In this document: positions 52,260 to 64,000 of the stretch, piece after piece
Position numbering within the stretch: position 1 is the first letter of the stretch
Layout: each line of letters begins with the position of its first letter
NCBI RefSeq assembly: GCF_001721645.1
Contig: NZ_CP017141.1
Coordinates: 5,394,001 to 5,458,000 of the forward strand
DNA: 64,000 nt
Direction of reading: 5' to 3'
Source of the DNA: Pedobacter steynii
GTDB lineage: Bacteria > Bacteroidota > Bacteroidia > Sphingobacteriales > Sphingobacteriaceae
Translations under genes and position numbers: made by a program
Notes under the pieces: model-generated
What the model was told of the DNA's origin: nothing
The model's database searches: none
Seen by the model: the letters and a program-made list of their open reading frames with translations, nothing else

Positions 52260-55200
52260 TTAATTTTCTCTGATAACCGTAATAAAGCCTCTGAATTTAA
52301 GTGTGTTCGGTCCGAAGTCTATGATGTAATAATAGGTTCCTTCATCCAAAGGACGGCCATTTAGCATGGCATCCCAGCTGTTGTCGTATGCTCTTTTGGT
52401 ATAAAGAATACGGCCTGCTTTATCAAAAACCTTCACTTCGTTATTCGGATAGAAATCAATGTTATCTATGACCCATTTGTCATTAAAACCATCACCGTTA
52501 GGAGATATGATATTGGTGCCTTTAATCAGCGCCAGATCGTCCAATACCCTCAGCGTAAAGGTTTGTGATTGCGAACAACCATTGGAATTAGTGGCGGTTA
52601 CGGTATAGGTGGTGGTTTCACGTGGTCTTACTGTAAGGATTGCAGTGTTTTGCCCGGTTAGTATACCTTCGCTGTTTTCCCAGACATAGCTTGTTCCACC
52701 ACTTGCGGTTAGGATGACCGTTGCCCCTTTACTCACCTGGTTTCCACTATTGCTGCTGATCATAAGTTGCGGAGCAGCATTAACTGTAATCTGGAAAGAA
52801 CTGGTATAGGTATCTGTGCCACCATTTGCTGTGCCTCCGTTATCACGGACCATTACGGTAACTGTGGCAGTTCCTGAGGCACCATTTCTCAGTCTATAGC
52901 TCAGTGTTCCTGTATTTCCGCTACCGGTTACTGTTAAGGTCTGGAACAGGCTGGAATTGCTGCTGCTTACACTTAAGGTAGTCGTCTGGTTACTTTCCGG
53001 TCCGGCACTGATTCCTGCTAAAGCTACCGTTTGTGTTGCTGAAGTATAGCATAACGTTTGATTGCCGATGGCAGAAAGCGTAGGAATTTCATTTACATCG
53101 GTTAAGCTGATGTTGAATTCTTTTTCCAGTGCGGTGTTGTTTTGGGTAACAGAACGAACCCTTACCTTATAGCTGGCTTTACTTTCATAATCAGGACTGG
53201 TATTGCTGATCAGTTTGTTGCCGCTGATGGTAAATAATCCATTGTCTGCATCTCCCGCACCTGATACCAGTGTATAGGTAAATGTGGCAGCAGGATGATC
53301 TGAAGTACTGCTAAACGTTCCTGTTTCAGCTCCGGGAGCTGAATTCTCATACCATGGGACACTGGCCAGACTGATGTTTGTGATTGCATCCAGTTTAACG
53401 GTTAGTGTTCCTTTCTGATAGGTGATGGCATAATTGGCAGCTGCTGCAGCACCGACATTGATGTCGTACGTGCCTATAGGGCTATTGGTTGTTGCGGTTG
53501 TTGATAAGTTCGGCTGGGTACTCAGCACCGAGTTACTTTCTCCGTTTGCCAGACCAGAATAGCTGGCGGTCAGCACCGGATTCACTTCGCCAAGGAATTT
53601 CTCTTTAGCATCTGCAGTGATCAATAAGCCTTTCCTGTTTACCGTCAATTTACCGTTGGTATAGCTGATGTTATAATTGCTTATTCCTGTTCCGGCAGCA
53701 TTGGTTGCAATGATGTCGTAATCGGAACCTGCAACACTTGCCGTTGCTGCTGCACCCGGACTGCTGAGTGTTACTGAAGTCACTACATCTCCATTGATCA
53801 ATCCGTTGGCAGTAAACTCAGTTCCAGCGAAAACGAGTGTTTCCCCATAGGTTTTGCTCAGGTTAGCTACGGTGATGCTGAGTGCTTTCTGAGTGACCGT
53901 CAGCACTCCATCTGGATTGTTGACCGAGTAGTTAGACAGTTTGTTACCTGGATCTGTTAACGTAGCAACAATCGGATAAGTAAGTCCTCCTGCGGCATTT
54001 GCAGCAGCACCGGTACTACTTCTGGTTACGGTAATCTGATCGCCATTTTGAAGTCCGGTAATGCTACCGTTGAAGTCAGCATCGGTCAGCACATCTCCAT
54101 ATGCTTTAGAGCGGTTGTTGTTTACGATAGTCAGCGTTCGAGTGTTTACTGTTAATGTTTGCTGAACGTCGGTTGCCGGACTAAAGGCTGCATTTCCTGG
54201 CTGACTTGCAGTGATGGTAGTACTTCCGGCTTTTAAAATTGTGGCGGTATTGCCCACAATAGAAACAATGGAAGGATCTGCAGCGGTATACGTTACCGGA
54301 AGGTTTGCCGAAGAGTTTGCATTACCCAGGCTGAAAGGAGCATCGCCATAGATTTTTGCAGCAATGGTATTGAAGGTGATGGTCTGACTGCCTTTAGGAA
54401 CTGCAGATACATCAGCACTCAATGCGCTTAGGTTACCGGCCTGATCTATGGTCTGGATGCGGTAATAATAAGTGGTACCATTCGTTAATCCAACATTTGT
54501 ATAGGTTGTTGTACCTGCTGGGATATCGGCCAATACTGTAGTTGGAGCTGGGCTTGTGCCGGAATAAATGCGGTATTTAGCCAGATCGGGTTCTGTATTA
54601 GCTGCCCAGTTTAATAGGATTTCTGTATCACCGGCGGTGGCAGTTAAGCCAGTTGGAATTGCCGGTGCATTTTGATCAAATGTAACTGAACCTGTTCCTG
54701 TAGAAACCGGAATACCTGTATTTCCTACCAGATCATTGAATGCGATTTGGTAAGGAACGAGGCCTTCTGCATCTGTTGAAACAAAGGTATAGGTTGCTGT
54801 CCAGTTGTTTCCTGAGGCCGTTGGGATTACCGTATGACCTGCAATCGTAACTACCGGAGTTTGTAAGGCTTCACTTGCAGTGAAGGTCAGGGTTGCAATA
54901 TTTCCTGCTTTTGCAAGTGTCGGAACTGAATTGTCCGAACTGATGTTCACTGCAGCTAGGGTAGGGATGACCTTATCGAAAGTCACCGAGCCTGTTCCTG
55001 TAGAAACCGGAATACCTGCATTTCCTGCCAGGTCACTGAAAGTAATTTGGTAAGGAACTAAACCGTCTGCATCTGTTGAAGTAAAGGTGTAGGTTGCTGT
55101 CCAGTTATTTCCGGAAGCAGTTGGAGTAACCACATGACCCGCAATAGTAACCACCGGAGTTTGCAGCGCTTCAGTCGCTGTAAATGTTAATGTCGCTGTA

Positions 55201-58200
55201 TTGCCTGGTTTGGCCAGGGTAGGTATGGCATTATCTGAACCAATATTCACCGCAATCAGGGTTGGTACTGATTTATCTAATGTTACTGAACCTGTGCCTG
55301 TAGAAACCGGAGTGCCTGCATTTCCTACAAGGTCACTGAAGGTGATCTGATAAGGAACGAGGCCTTCTGCATCTGTTGGAATAAAGGTATAGGTTGCGGT
55401 CCAGTTGTTTCCTGAAGCAGTTGGGGTAATCGCATGTCCTGCTATGGTGACTACCGGCGTCTGTAAGGCTTCACTGGCTGTGAAGGTTAACGTAGCGGTA
55501 TTGCCCACTATGGCAAGTGTAGGATCTGCATGATCAGAAACAATGTTGACTGCACTTAAAGTTGGCACTGATTTATCTAAGGTCACGGAACCTGTTCCAG
55601 TAGAAACCGGAGTGCCTGCATTTCCTGCCAGATCACTGAAGGTAATTTGGTAAGGAACCAAACCTTCTGCATCTGTTGAAATGAAGGTATAGGTTGCAGT
55701 CCAGTTATTTCCGGAAGCAGTTGGGATAACCGTATGTCCCGCTATGGTGACTACTGGTGTTTGCAATGCTTCGCTGGCGGTAAAGGTCAAAGTAGCTGTA
55801 TTACCCACTTTTGCAAGGGTAGGGTTTGAGAAATCAGAAACAATGTTGACTGCACTTAAAGTTGGCACTGATTTATCTAAGGTTACGGAACCGGTACCTG
55901 TAGAAACCGGACTGCCGGCATTTCCTGCAAGGTCACTAAAAGTGATTTCATAAGGAACCAAACCTTCTGCATCTGTTGAAGTAAAGGTGTAAGTTGCTGT
56001 CCAGTTATTTCCGGAAGCCGTTGGCGTCACATTGTGGCCGGCAATCGTAACTACTGGAGTTTGCAGTACTTCGCTTGCTGTAAATGTTAACGTGGCGGTA
56101 TTGCCCGGTCTGGCAAGTGTTGGGTCCGCATGGTCAGAAACAATGTTTACCGCAGTTAAGCTCGGTACCGATTTATCCAAAGTGACAGAGCCTGTACCTG
56201 TAGAAACCGGAGTACCTGGATTTCCCGCAAGATCACTGAAGGTGATGCTATAAGGAACCAGACCTTCGGGATCTGCTGAAGTGAAGGTATAAGTAGCTGT
56301 CCAGTCATTTCCGGAAGCGGTTGGAATTACCGTATGACCAGCGATTGTAACCGCAGGTGTCTGTAATGCTTCGCTTGCTGTAAATGTTAGGGTTGCTGTA
56401 TTACCCACTATCGCCAGGAATGGAACAGGATTGTTAGAGGTAATTTCTACTGCTGTTAAGGTCGGTATTGATTTATCTAAAGTGACAGAGCCTGTACCTG
56501 TAGAAACCGGAGTGCCTGGGTTTCCAGCCAAATCAATGAAAGTAATTTGGTAAGGAACGAGGCCTTCTGCGTCTGTTGGGATAAAGGTATAGGTAGCGGT
56601 CCAGTTATTTCCGGAAGCCGTTGGAATGACAGTATGACCTGCAATCGTAACAACAGGTGTCTGTAATCCTTCGCTTGCCGTAAATGTTAAGGTAGCCGTA
56701 TTACCTACCACAGCGTAAAGCGGATTGCTATTGTTCGACACAATGTTTACTGCTGATAAAGTCGGTATACTATGGTCAAATGTATAAATACTGCCCGTGA
56801 AACCGCCTGAGATGTTGTTTCCAGCTGCATCGGTGATTCCTGTTCCGCTGGCATTCAGGTTCAGACCCATCGTTCCATCTCCGGTGATCGCATTCACAGT
56901 TACGGTGAATACCTGGTTGTTTGTAGGTGTAATGCTGGCTATTGTTCCACTGGTGCCGGTTAGCGCCAAGTTGAAATCAGCCGGATCTACATTGAACACA
57001 TCTTTAGAGAAAGTGACGGTGTAATTAACGCTGGTTGCTGTAGAAGGATTAGGATCTGCAAGTGCAATTGCATTGACAATCGGAGCGGTGGTGTCTATAG
57101 TTACCACCAGCCCTGTTGAAACCGGACTTACATTACCTGCTACATCAGTTGCTTTTGCAGTGATGGTATGTGTTCCTGGTGTCAATGTGTTTGCTGTAAT
57201 TGACCAGTTTCCACCGGTAGCAATACCGGTTCCGATTACAGTTGTCCCGTCAGTATCATATAACGTTACGGTTGAACCTGGTTCTGCGGTACCTGTGAAT
57301 ACAGGGGTGATCACATTGGTGATGTTATCAGAATTCGATATTCCACTATCACTTGCTGCAGCCAGAACAGGCGCAGATGGAGCGTTAGGACTCTGAGTAT
57401 CGAAAGTCAGGGCAGGGGTTGTTCCTGCGCCACCATCATTACCAGCCGCATCTGTATACGTTGCTGCAGCTACAGTAATGCTTGCTGTTCCAGAGCTTGC
57501 CGGTGTCGGTGTAAAGGTTGCGGTACGGGTTAAACCAGAACCGGATATGGCTCCAAGTGTTCCTCCGCTTACCACGACATCACCGGTAGTTCCGTCCCAG
57601 GCAAAAGTTGTTCCCGGATCTTCACTGAAGGTAAAGGTGATGTTGGCTGTTTCTCCTGATTTTAATTGAGGCACATCACTGGTGATGGCCAGGGTCGGAG
57701 CAGTGGTGTCAATAGTTACTGCCAGTCCTGCTGAAGCCGGGCTTTCATTACCCACTGCATCAGTTGCTTTAGCAGTAATGGTATGTGTGCCTGGTGTCAA
57801 TGTACTTGCTGTAATTGACCAGTTTCCACCGATAGCAATACCGGTTCCGATTACAGTTGTCCCGTCAGTATCGTAAAGGGTTACAGTAGAACCTGGTTCT
57901 GCGGTACCTGTAAACACAGGAGTGGTCACATTGGTGATGTTATCAGAATTCGATATTCCACTATCACTTGCTGCAGCCAGAACAGGCGCAGATGGAGCGT
58001 TAGGGCTCTGAGTATCGAAAGTCAGGGCAGGAGTGCTTCCTGCTCCACCATTATTACCCGCTACATCGGTGTAAGTTGCTGCTGCTACGGTAATGCTTAC
58101 CGTTCCAGAGCTTGCCGGTGTCGGTGTAAAGGTTGCGGTACGGGTTAAACCAGAACCAGATATGGCTCCAAGTGTTCCTCCGCTTACCACGACATCACCG

Positions 58201-61200
58201 GTAGTTCCGTCCCAGGCAAAAGTTGTTCCCGGATCTTCACTGAAGGTAAAGGTGATGTTGGCTGTTTCTCCAGATTTTAATTGAGGTACATCACTGGTGA
58301 TGGCCAGGGTTGGAGCAGTAGTATCAATAGTTACTGCCAGTCCTGCTGAAGCCGGACTTTCATTACCCACTGCGTCAGTTGCTTTAGCAGTAATGGTATG
58401 TGTGCCTGGTGTCAATGTGCTTGCTGTAATTGACCAGTTTCCACCGGTAGCAATACCTGTTCCAAGAACAGTTGTCCCATCGGTATCGTAAAGGGTTACA
58501 GTAGAACCTGGTTCTGCGGTACCTGTAAATACAGGAGTAGTCACATTGGTGATGTTATCAGAATTCGATATTCCACTATCACTTGCTGCAGCTAGAACAG
58601 GAGCAGATGGAGCGTTAGGACTCTGAGTATCGAAAGTCAGGGCAGGGGTTGTTCCTGCGCCACCGTCATTACCTGCTGCATCGGTGTAGGTTGCTGCAGC
58701 TACAGTAATGCTTGCCGTTCCAGAGCTTGCCGGTGTCGGTGTAAAGGTTGCGGTACGGGTTAAACCAGAACCAGATATGGCTCCAAGTGTTCCTCCGCTT
58801 ACCACGACATCACCGGTAGTTCCGTCCCAGGCAAAGTTGTTCCCGGATCTTCACTGAAGGTAAAGGTGATGTTGGCTGTTTCCCCGGCTTTTAGCTGTGG
58901 CACATCACTGGTGATGGCCAGAGTTGGAGCAGTAGTGTCGATCGTTACTCCCAGTCCTGCTGAAGCCGGACTTTCATTACCCACTGCGTCAGTTGCTTTA
59001 GCTGTAATGGTATGTGTGCCTGGTGTCAATGTACTTGCTGTAATTGACCAGTTTCCACCGGTAGCTACACCAGTTCCGATTACAGTTGTCCCGTCAGTAT
59101 CATATAACGTTACGGTTGAACCTGGTTCTGCGGTACCTGTAAACACAGGAGTGGTCACATTGGTGATGTTATCAGAATTGGATATTCCACTATCACTTGC
59201 TGCAGCCAGAACAGGAGCAGATGGAGCGTTAGGGCTCTGAGTATCGAAAGTCAGGGCAGGGGTTGTTCCTGCGCCACCGTCATTACCCGCTGCATCGGTG
59301 TAGGTTGCTGCTGCTACTGTAATGCTTACTGTTCCGGTACTTGCCGGAGTTGGTGTAAAGGTTGCGGTACGGGTTAGACCAGAACCGGATATGGCTCCAA
59401 GTGTTCCTCCGCTTACCACGACATCACCGGTAGTTCCGTCCCAGGCAAAAGTTGTTCCCGGATCTTCACTGAAGGTAAAGGTGATGTTGGCTGTTTCTCC
59501 TGATTTTAATTGTGGTACATCACTGGTGATGGCCAGAGTTGGAGCAGTAGTATCGATCGTTACTGCCAGTCCTGCTGAAGCCGGACTTTCATTACCCACT
59601 GCGTCAGTTGCTTTAGCCGTAATGGTATGTGTGCCTGGTGTCAATGTACTTGCTGTAATTGACCAGTTTCCACCGGTAGCAATACCGGTTCCGATTACAG
59701 TTGTCCCGTCAGTATCGTAAAGGGTTACGGTAGAACCTGGTTCTGCGGTACCTGTAAACACAGGAGTGGTCACATTGGTGATGTTATCAGAATTCGATAT
59801 TCCACTATCACTTGCTGCAGCCAGAACAGGAGCAGATGGAGCGTTAGGACTCTGAGTATCGAAAGTCAGGGCAGGGTTGTTCCTGCGCCACCGTCATTAC
59901 CAGCCGCATCTGTATACGTTGCTGCAGCTACAGTAATGCTTGCCGTTCCAGAGCTTGCCGGTGTCGGTGTAAAGGTTGCGGTACGGGTTAAACCAGAACC
60001 AGATATGGCTCCAAGTGTTCCTCCGCTTACCACGACATCACCGGTAGTTCCGTCCCAGGCAAAAGTTGTTCCCGGATCTTCACTGAAGGTAAAGGTGATG
60101 TTGGCTGTTTCCCCGGCTTTTAGCTGTGGCACATCACTGGTGATGGCCAGAGTTGGAGCAGTAGTATCGATCGTTACTGCCAGTCCTGCTGAAGCCGGAC
60201 TTCATTACCCACTGCGTCAGTTGCTTTAGCCGTAATGGTATGTGTGCCTGGTGTCAATGTCTTGCTGTAATTGACCAGTTTCCACCGGTAGCAATACGGT
60301 TCCGATTACAGTTGTCCCGTCAGTATCGTAAAGGGTTACGGTAGAACCTGGTTCTGCGGTACCTGTAAACACAGGAGTGGTCACATTGGTGATGTTATCA
60401 GAATTCGATATTCCACTATCACTTGCTGCAGCCAGAACAGGAGCAGATGGAGCGTTAGGACTCTGAGTATCGAAAGTCAGGGCAGGGGTTGTTCCTGCGC
60501 CACCGTCATTACCAGCCGCATCTGTATACGTTGCTGCAGCTACAGTAATGCTTGCCGTTCCAGAGCTTGCCGGTGTCGGTGTAAAGGTTGCGGTACGGGT
60601 TAAACCAGAACCGGATATGGCTCCAAGTGTTCCTCCGCTTACCACGACATCACCGGTAGTTCCGTCCCAGGCAAAAGTTGTTCCCGGATCTTCACTGAAG
60701 GTAAAGGTGATGTTGGCTGTTTCCCCGGCTTTTAGCTGTGGCACATCACTGTGATGGCCAGAGTTGGAGCAGTAGTATCGATCGTTACTGCCAGTCCTGC
60801 TGAGCCGGACTTTCATTACCCACTGCGTCAGTTGCTTTAGCCGTAATGGTATGTGTGCCTGGTGTCAATGTACTTGCTGTAATTGACCAGTTTCCACCGG
60901 TAGCAATACCGGTTCCGATTACAGTTGTCCCGTCAGTATCGTAAAGGGTTACAGTAGAACCTGGTTCTGCGGTACCTGTAAACACAGGAGTGGTCACATT
61001 GGTGATGTTATCAGAATTCGATATTCCACTATCACTTGCTGCAGCCAGAACAGGAGCAGATGGAGCGTTAGGACTCTGAGTATCGAAAGTCAGGGCAGGG
61101 GTTGTTCCTGCGCCACCGTCATTACCAGCCGCATCTGTATACGTTGCTGCTGCTACTGTAATGCTTACTGTTCCGGAGCTTGCTGGCGTTGGTGTAAAGG

Positions 61201-64000
61201 TTGCGGTACGGGTTAAACCAGAACCGGATATGGCTCCAAGTGTTCCTCCGGTTACCACGACATCACCGGTAGTTCCGTCCCAGGCAAAAGTTGTTCCCGG
61301 ATCTTCACTGAAGTAAAGGTGATGTTGGCTGTTTCTCCTGATTTTAATTGAGGCACATCACTGGTGATGGCCAGGGTCGGAGCAGTAGTATCAATAGTTA
61401 CTGCCAGTCCTGCTGAAGCCGGACTTTCATTACCCACTGCGTCAGTTGCTTTAGCAGTAATGGTATGTGTGCCTGGTGTCAATGTACTTGCTGTAATTGA
61501 CCAGTTTCCACCGGCAGCTACACCAGTTCCGATTACAGTTGTCCCGTCAGTATCATATAACGTTACGGTTGAACCTGGTTCTGCGGTACCTGTAAACACA
61601 GGAGTGGTCACATTGGTGATGTTATCAGAATTCGATATTCCACTATCACTTGCTGCAGCCAGAACAGGAGCAGATGGAGCGTTAGGACTCTGAGTATCGA
61701 AAGTCAGGGCAGGGGTTGTTCCTGCGCCACCGTCATTACCCGCTGCATCGGTGTAGGTTGCTGCTGCTACTGTAATGCTTACTGTTCCGGAGCTTGCTGG
61801 CGTTGGTGTAAAGGTTGCGGTACGGGTTAAACCAGAACCGGATATGGCTCCAAGTGTTCCTCCGGTTACCACGACATCACCGGTAGTTCCGTCCCAGGCA
61901 AAAGTTGTTCCCGGATCTTCACTGAAGGTAAAGGTGATGTTGGCTGTTTCTCCTGATTTTAATTGAGGTACATCACTGGTGATGGCCAAGGTTGGAGCAG
62001 TGGTGTCAATAGTTACTGCCAGTCCTGCTGAAGCCGGGCTTTCATTACCCACTGCGTCAGTTGCTTTAGCTGTAATGGTATGTGTGCCTGGTGTCAATGT
62101 ACTTGCTGTAATTGACCAGTTTCCACCGGTAGCAATACCGGTTCCAATTACAGTTGTACCGTCAGTATCATATAACGTTACGGTTGAACCTGGTTCTGCG
62201 GTACCTGTAAACACAGGAGTGGTCACATTGGTGATGTTATCAGAATTCGATATTCCACTATCACTTGCTGCAGCCAGAACAGGAGCAGATGGAGCGTTAG
62301 GACTCTGAGTATCGAAAGTCAGGGCAGGGGTTGTTCCCGCGCCACCATCATTACCAGCCGCATCTGTATACGTTGCTGCAGCTACAGTAATGCTTACTGT
62401 TCCGGAGCTTGCCGGTGTCGGTGTAAAGGTTGCGGTACGGGTTAAACCAGAACCGGATATGGCTCCAAGTGTTCCTCCGCTTACCACGACATCACCGGTA
62501 GTTCCGTCCCAGGCAAAAGTTGTTCCCGGATCTTCACTGAAGGTAAAGGTGATGTTGGCTGTTTCTCCTGATTTTAATTGAGGTACATCACTGGTGATGG
62601 CCAAGGTTGGAGCAGTGGTGTCAATAGTTACTGCCAGTCCTGCTGAAGCCGGGCTTTCATTACCCACTGCGTCAGTTGCTTTAGCAGTAATGGTATGTGT
62701 GCCTGGTGTCAATGTGCTTGCTGTAATTGACCAGTTTCCACCGATAGCAATACCGGTTCCGATTACAGTTGTCCCGTCAGTATCGTAAAGGGTTACGGTA
62801 GAACCTGGTTCTGCGGTACCTGTAAACACAGGAGTGGTCACATTGGTGATGTTATCAGAATTCGATATTCCACTATCACTTGCTGCAGCCAGAACAGGTG
62901 CAGATGGAGCGTTAGGACTCTGAGTATCGAAGGTCAGTGCAGGGGTTGTTCCTGCGCCACCGTCATTACCAGCCGCATCTGTATACGTTGCTGCAGCTAC
63001 AGTAATGCTTACTGTTCCGGAGCTTGCCGGTGTTGGTGTAAAGGTTGCGGTACGGGTTAGACCAGAACCAGATATGGCTCCAAGTGTTCCTCCGGTTACC
63101 ACGACATCACCGGTCGTTCCGTCCCAGGCAAAAGTTGTACCCGGATCTTCACTGAAGGTAAAGGTGATGTTGGCTGTTTCTCCTGATTTTAATTGAGGCA
63201 CATCACTGGTGATGGCCAGGGTCGGAGCAGTAGTATCAATAGTTACTGCCAGTCCTGCTGAAGCCGGACTTTCATTACCCACTGCGTCAGTTGCTTTAGC
63301 AGTAATGGTATGTGTGCCTGGTGTCAATGTACTTGCTGTAATTGACCAGTTTCCACCGGTAGCAATACCGGTTCCGATTACAGTTGTCCCGTCAGTATCG
63401 TAAAGGGTTACGGTAGAACCTGGTTCTGCGGTACCTGTAAACACAGGAGTGGTCACATTGGTGATGTTATCAGAATTCGATATTCCACTATCACTTGCTG
63501 TGGCCAATACTGGCGCAGACGGAGCATTTGGAACGGAAGTATCAAAGGTCAGTGCAGGAGTGCTTCCCGCGCCACCGTCATTACCAGCTACATCAGTATA
63601 CGTTGCTGCTGCTACAGTAATGCTTGCCGTTCCGGTACTTGCCGGAGTTGGCGTAAAGGTGGCGGTACGGATTAAACCAGAACCAGATACGGCTCCAAGT
63701 GTTCCTCCGCTTACCACAACATCACCGGTAGTTCCGTCCCAGGCAAAAGTTGTTCCCGGATCTTCACTGAAGGTAAAGGTGATGTTGGCTGTTTCTCCTG
63801 ATTTTAATTGAGGTACATCACTGGTGATGGCCAGAGTTGGAGCGGTGGTATCAATGGTTACGATAAGTCCGGATGAGGCAGGACTTATATTGCCAATTGC
63901 ATCCGTTGCTTTGGCGATAATAGTGCGTGCGCCTGGTATCAATGTACTTGAAGTAATTGACCAGTTTCCAGCTGTTGCAATGCCAGTTCCGATTACGCTT
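52260..64000 (-). CDS. Giant repetitive T9SS type B (gliding-motility CTD) surface protein, 5' end outside the window, interrupted by eight 1-base deletions
   Basis: More than 3900 codons lie in the window. From the C-terminus backward: a gliding-motility-associated CTD (~52260-52540, NIISPNGDGFNDKWVI), an Ig/PKD-like segment, an IGNQ-type repeat, a cadherin-like domain (~53090-53390), three MBG-like domains with SKAYGD/SKTYGE motifs (~53390-54150), a similar KIYGD domain, a fibronectin type III domain (~54400-54660), seven 100-residue Ig-like units, another Ig-like domain, and eleven 205-residue units that pair Big_12- and Big_13-like domains. The frame shifts eight times between 58833 and 61313 because single bases are missing; restoring them gives one continuous protein. 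I treat the gene as probably intact. It is an adhesin-like cargo paired with PorP/SprF. Confidence 0.85.
54676..56780 (-). repeat. Seven tandem 300-bp (100-residue) Ig-like repeats
   Basis: A fixed landmark (TAGAAACCGG on the plus strand) recurs at 54701, 55001, 55301, 55601, 55901, 56201 and 56501, exactly 300 bases apart. Each unit encodes a domain reading LTAVNI-SD...TLAKVGNTATLTFTASE...LQTPVVTIAGH...GNNWTATYTF...EGLVPYQITFSDLAGN...GTGSVTLDKS. The units are similar, but less alike than the 615-bp units. Confidence 0.92.
57080..64000 (-). repeat. Eleven tandem 615-bp (205-residue) Big_12/Big_13-like repeats
   Basis: The landmark GATGTTATCAGAATT begins at 57321, 57936, 58551, 59165, 59780, 60391, 61004, 61618, 62233, 62848 and 63463. 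Seven of the ten spacings... are explained as 615 bases or 615 minus one, two or four: 615, 615, 614, 615, 611, 613, 614, 615, 615, 615. Each unit encodes a Big_12-like domain (APTLAITSDVPQLKSGETA) and a Big_13-like one (NVTTPVFTGTAEPGSTVTLYD). The units are nearly identical at the DNA level, which implies recent duplication or gene conversion. The array continues past the window end. Confidence 0.95.
58833..61313 (-). other. Cluster of eight single-base deletions in the repeat array
   Basis: Compared with sister units, one base is missing near 58834 (AAAA to AAA), 59875 (GGGG to GGG), 60201 (TTT to TT), 60260 (GTAC to GTC), 60297 (CC to C), 60750 (GG to G), 60803 (AA to A) and 61313 (GG to G). 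All are deletions, seven of them in homopolymers. The array outside this interval is in frame. Confidence 0.9.

Noticed and set aside
58799..61258. Separate genes suggested by the broken frames in the array
   Set aside because: Each is a slice of the same repeat, and adding one base at each of eight places joins them into one protein.
58833..61313. Programmed ribosomal frameshifting in the repeat gene
   Set aside because: The eight sites share no slippery sequence or structure, and neighbouring identical repeats have the full-length version at the same places.
55744..63811. Repeated plus-strand frames inside the type B giant gene
   Set aside because: They recur every 300 or 615 bases as mirror images of the repeat units and carry no independent start signals or domains.
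54676..64000. CRISPR-like or other non-coding repeat array
   Set aside because: Units are 300 and 615 bases, are multiples of three, read as Ig-like domains and have no spacers.

Overview
The window looks like the chromosome of a Bacteroidota bacterium, most likely a Pedobacter-like member of the Sphingobacteriaceae. This placement is inferred from gene families and promoter style, not from a marker gene. The signs are type IX secretion (T9SS) parts and both classes of T9SS C-terminal signal, LytS/LytTR two-component genes, DUF3667, DUF4142 and DUF6766 proteins, TAnnTTTG-type promoter boxes, and few Shine-Dalgarno sequences. No phage, transposase, CRISPR array or rRNA gene was seen. There is one tRNA gene, tRNA-Lys(UUU).

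Region 1 (1-17.5 kb) is a stress and survival neighbourhood. It holds the end of a Rieske-type oxidoreductase, an NHEJ ligase LigD (phosphoesterase-ligase-polymerase order), a DUF6766 membrane protein, an unrecognised 735-residue protein, a very acidic small protein, a zinc alcohol dehydrogenase, a Tat-exported SDR, two related small proteins, an ECF sigma factor, a DUF892 ferritin-like/manganese catalase operon, a glycosyltransferase/UDP-galactopyranose mutase/GH1-RmlD fusion operon, and a DUF4142 lipoprotein.

Region 2 (17.5-33.9 kb) is ordinary accessory chromosome: an M20 hydrolase, small regulators, a PAS-LuxR regulator whose promoter carries a perfect palindrome, a cytidylyltransferase-like protein without its signature motif, a short GNAT, a 38-codon relic of an AraC-type regulator, a HAD phosphatase, and a Crp/Fnr protein that ends before its wing. 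A tightly overlapping five-gene unit follows (ABC ATPase, ABC permease, LytS kinase, LytTR regulator, serine hydrolase lipoprotein) and resembles antimicrobial-peptide sensing and protection modules. Then come tRNA-Lys, a phosphopantetheinyl transferase, an S41 peptidase/outer-membrane barrel pair and an alpha/beta hydrolase.

Region 3 (34-64 kb) is the most interesting part: a cell-surface locus. PorV (T9SS shuttle) is followed by a compact operon of DUF4402 pilin-like protein, PapD-like chaperone, a 3507-residue T9SS type A adhesin, a second DUF4402 protein and an usher-like outer-membrane protein. On the opposite strand lies a giant repeat protein with a gliding-motility-type (type B) C-terminal domain, followed by its PorP/SprF-type partner. 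The locus therefore combines what looks like a chaperone-usher-style assembly line with T9SS cargo, an arrangement I do not know as a described system.

The giant type B gene runs off the right end of the window. It contains eleven 615-bp repeats, and eight single-base deletions are confined to repeats between about 58.83 and 61.31 kb. They look more like consensus errors in an unpolished repeat than genuine gene decay.
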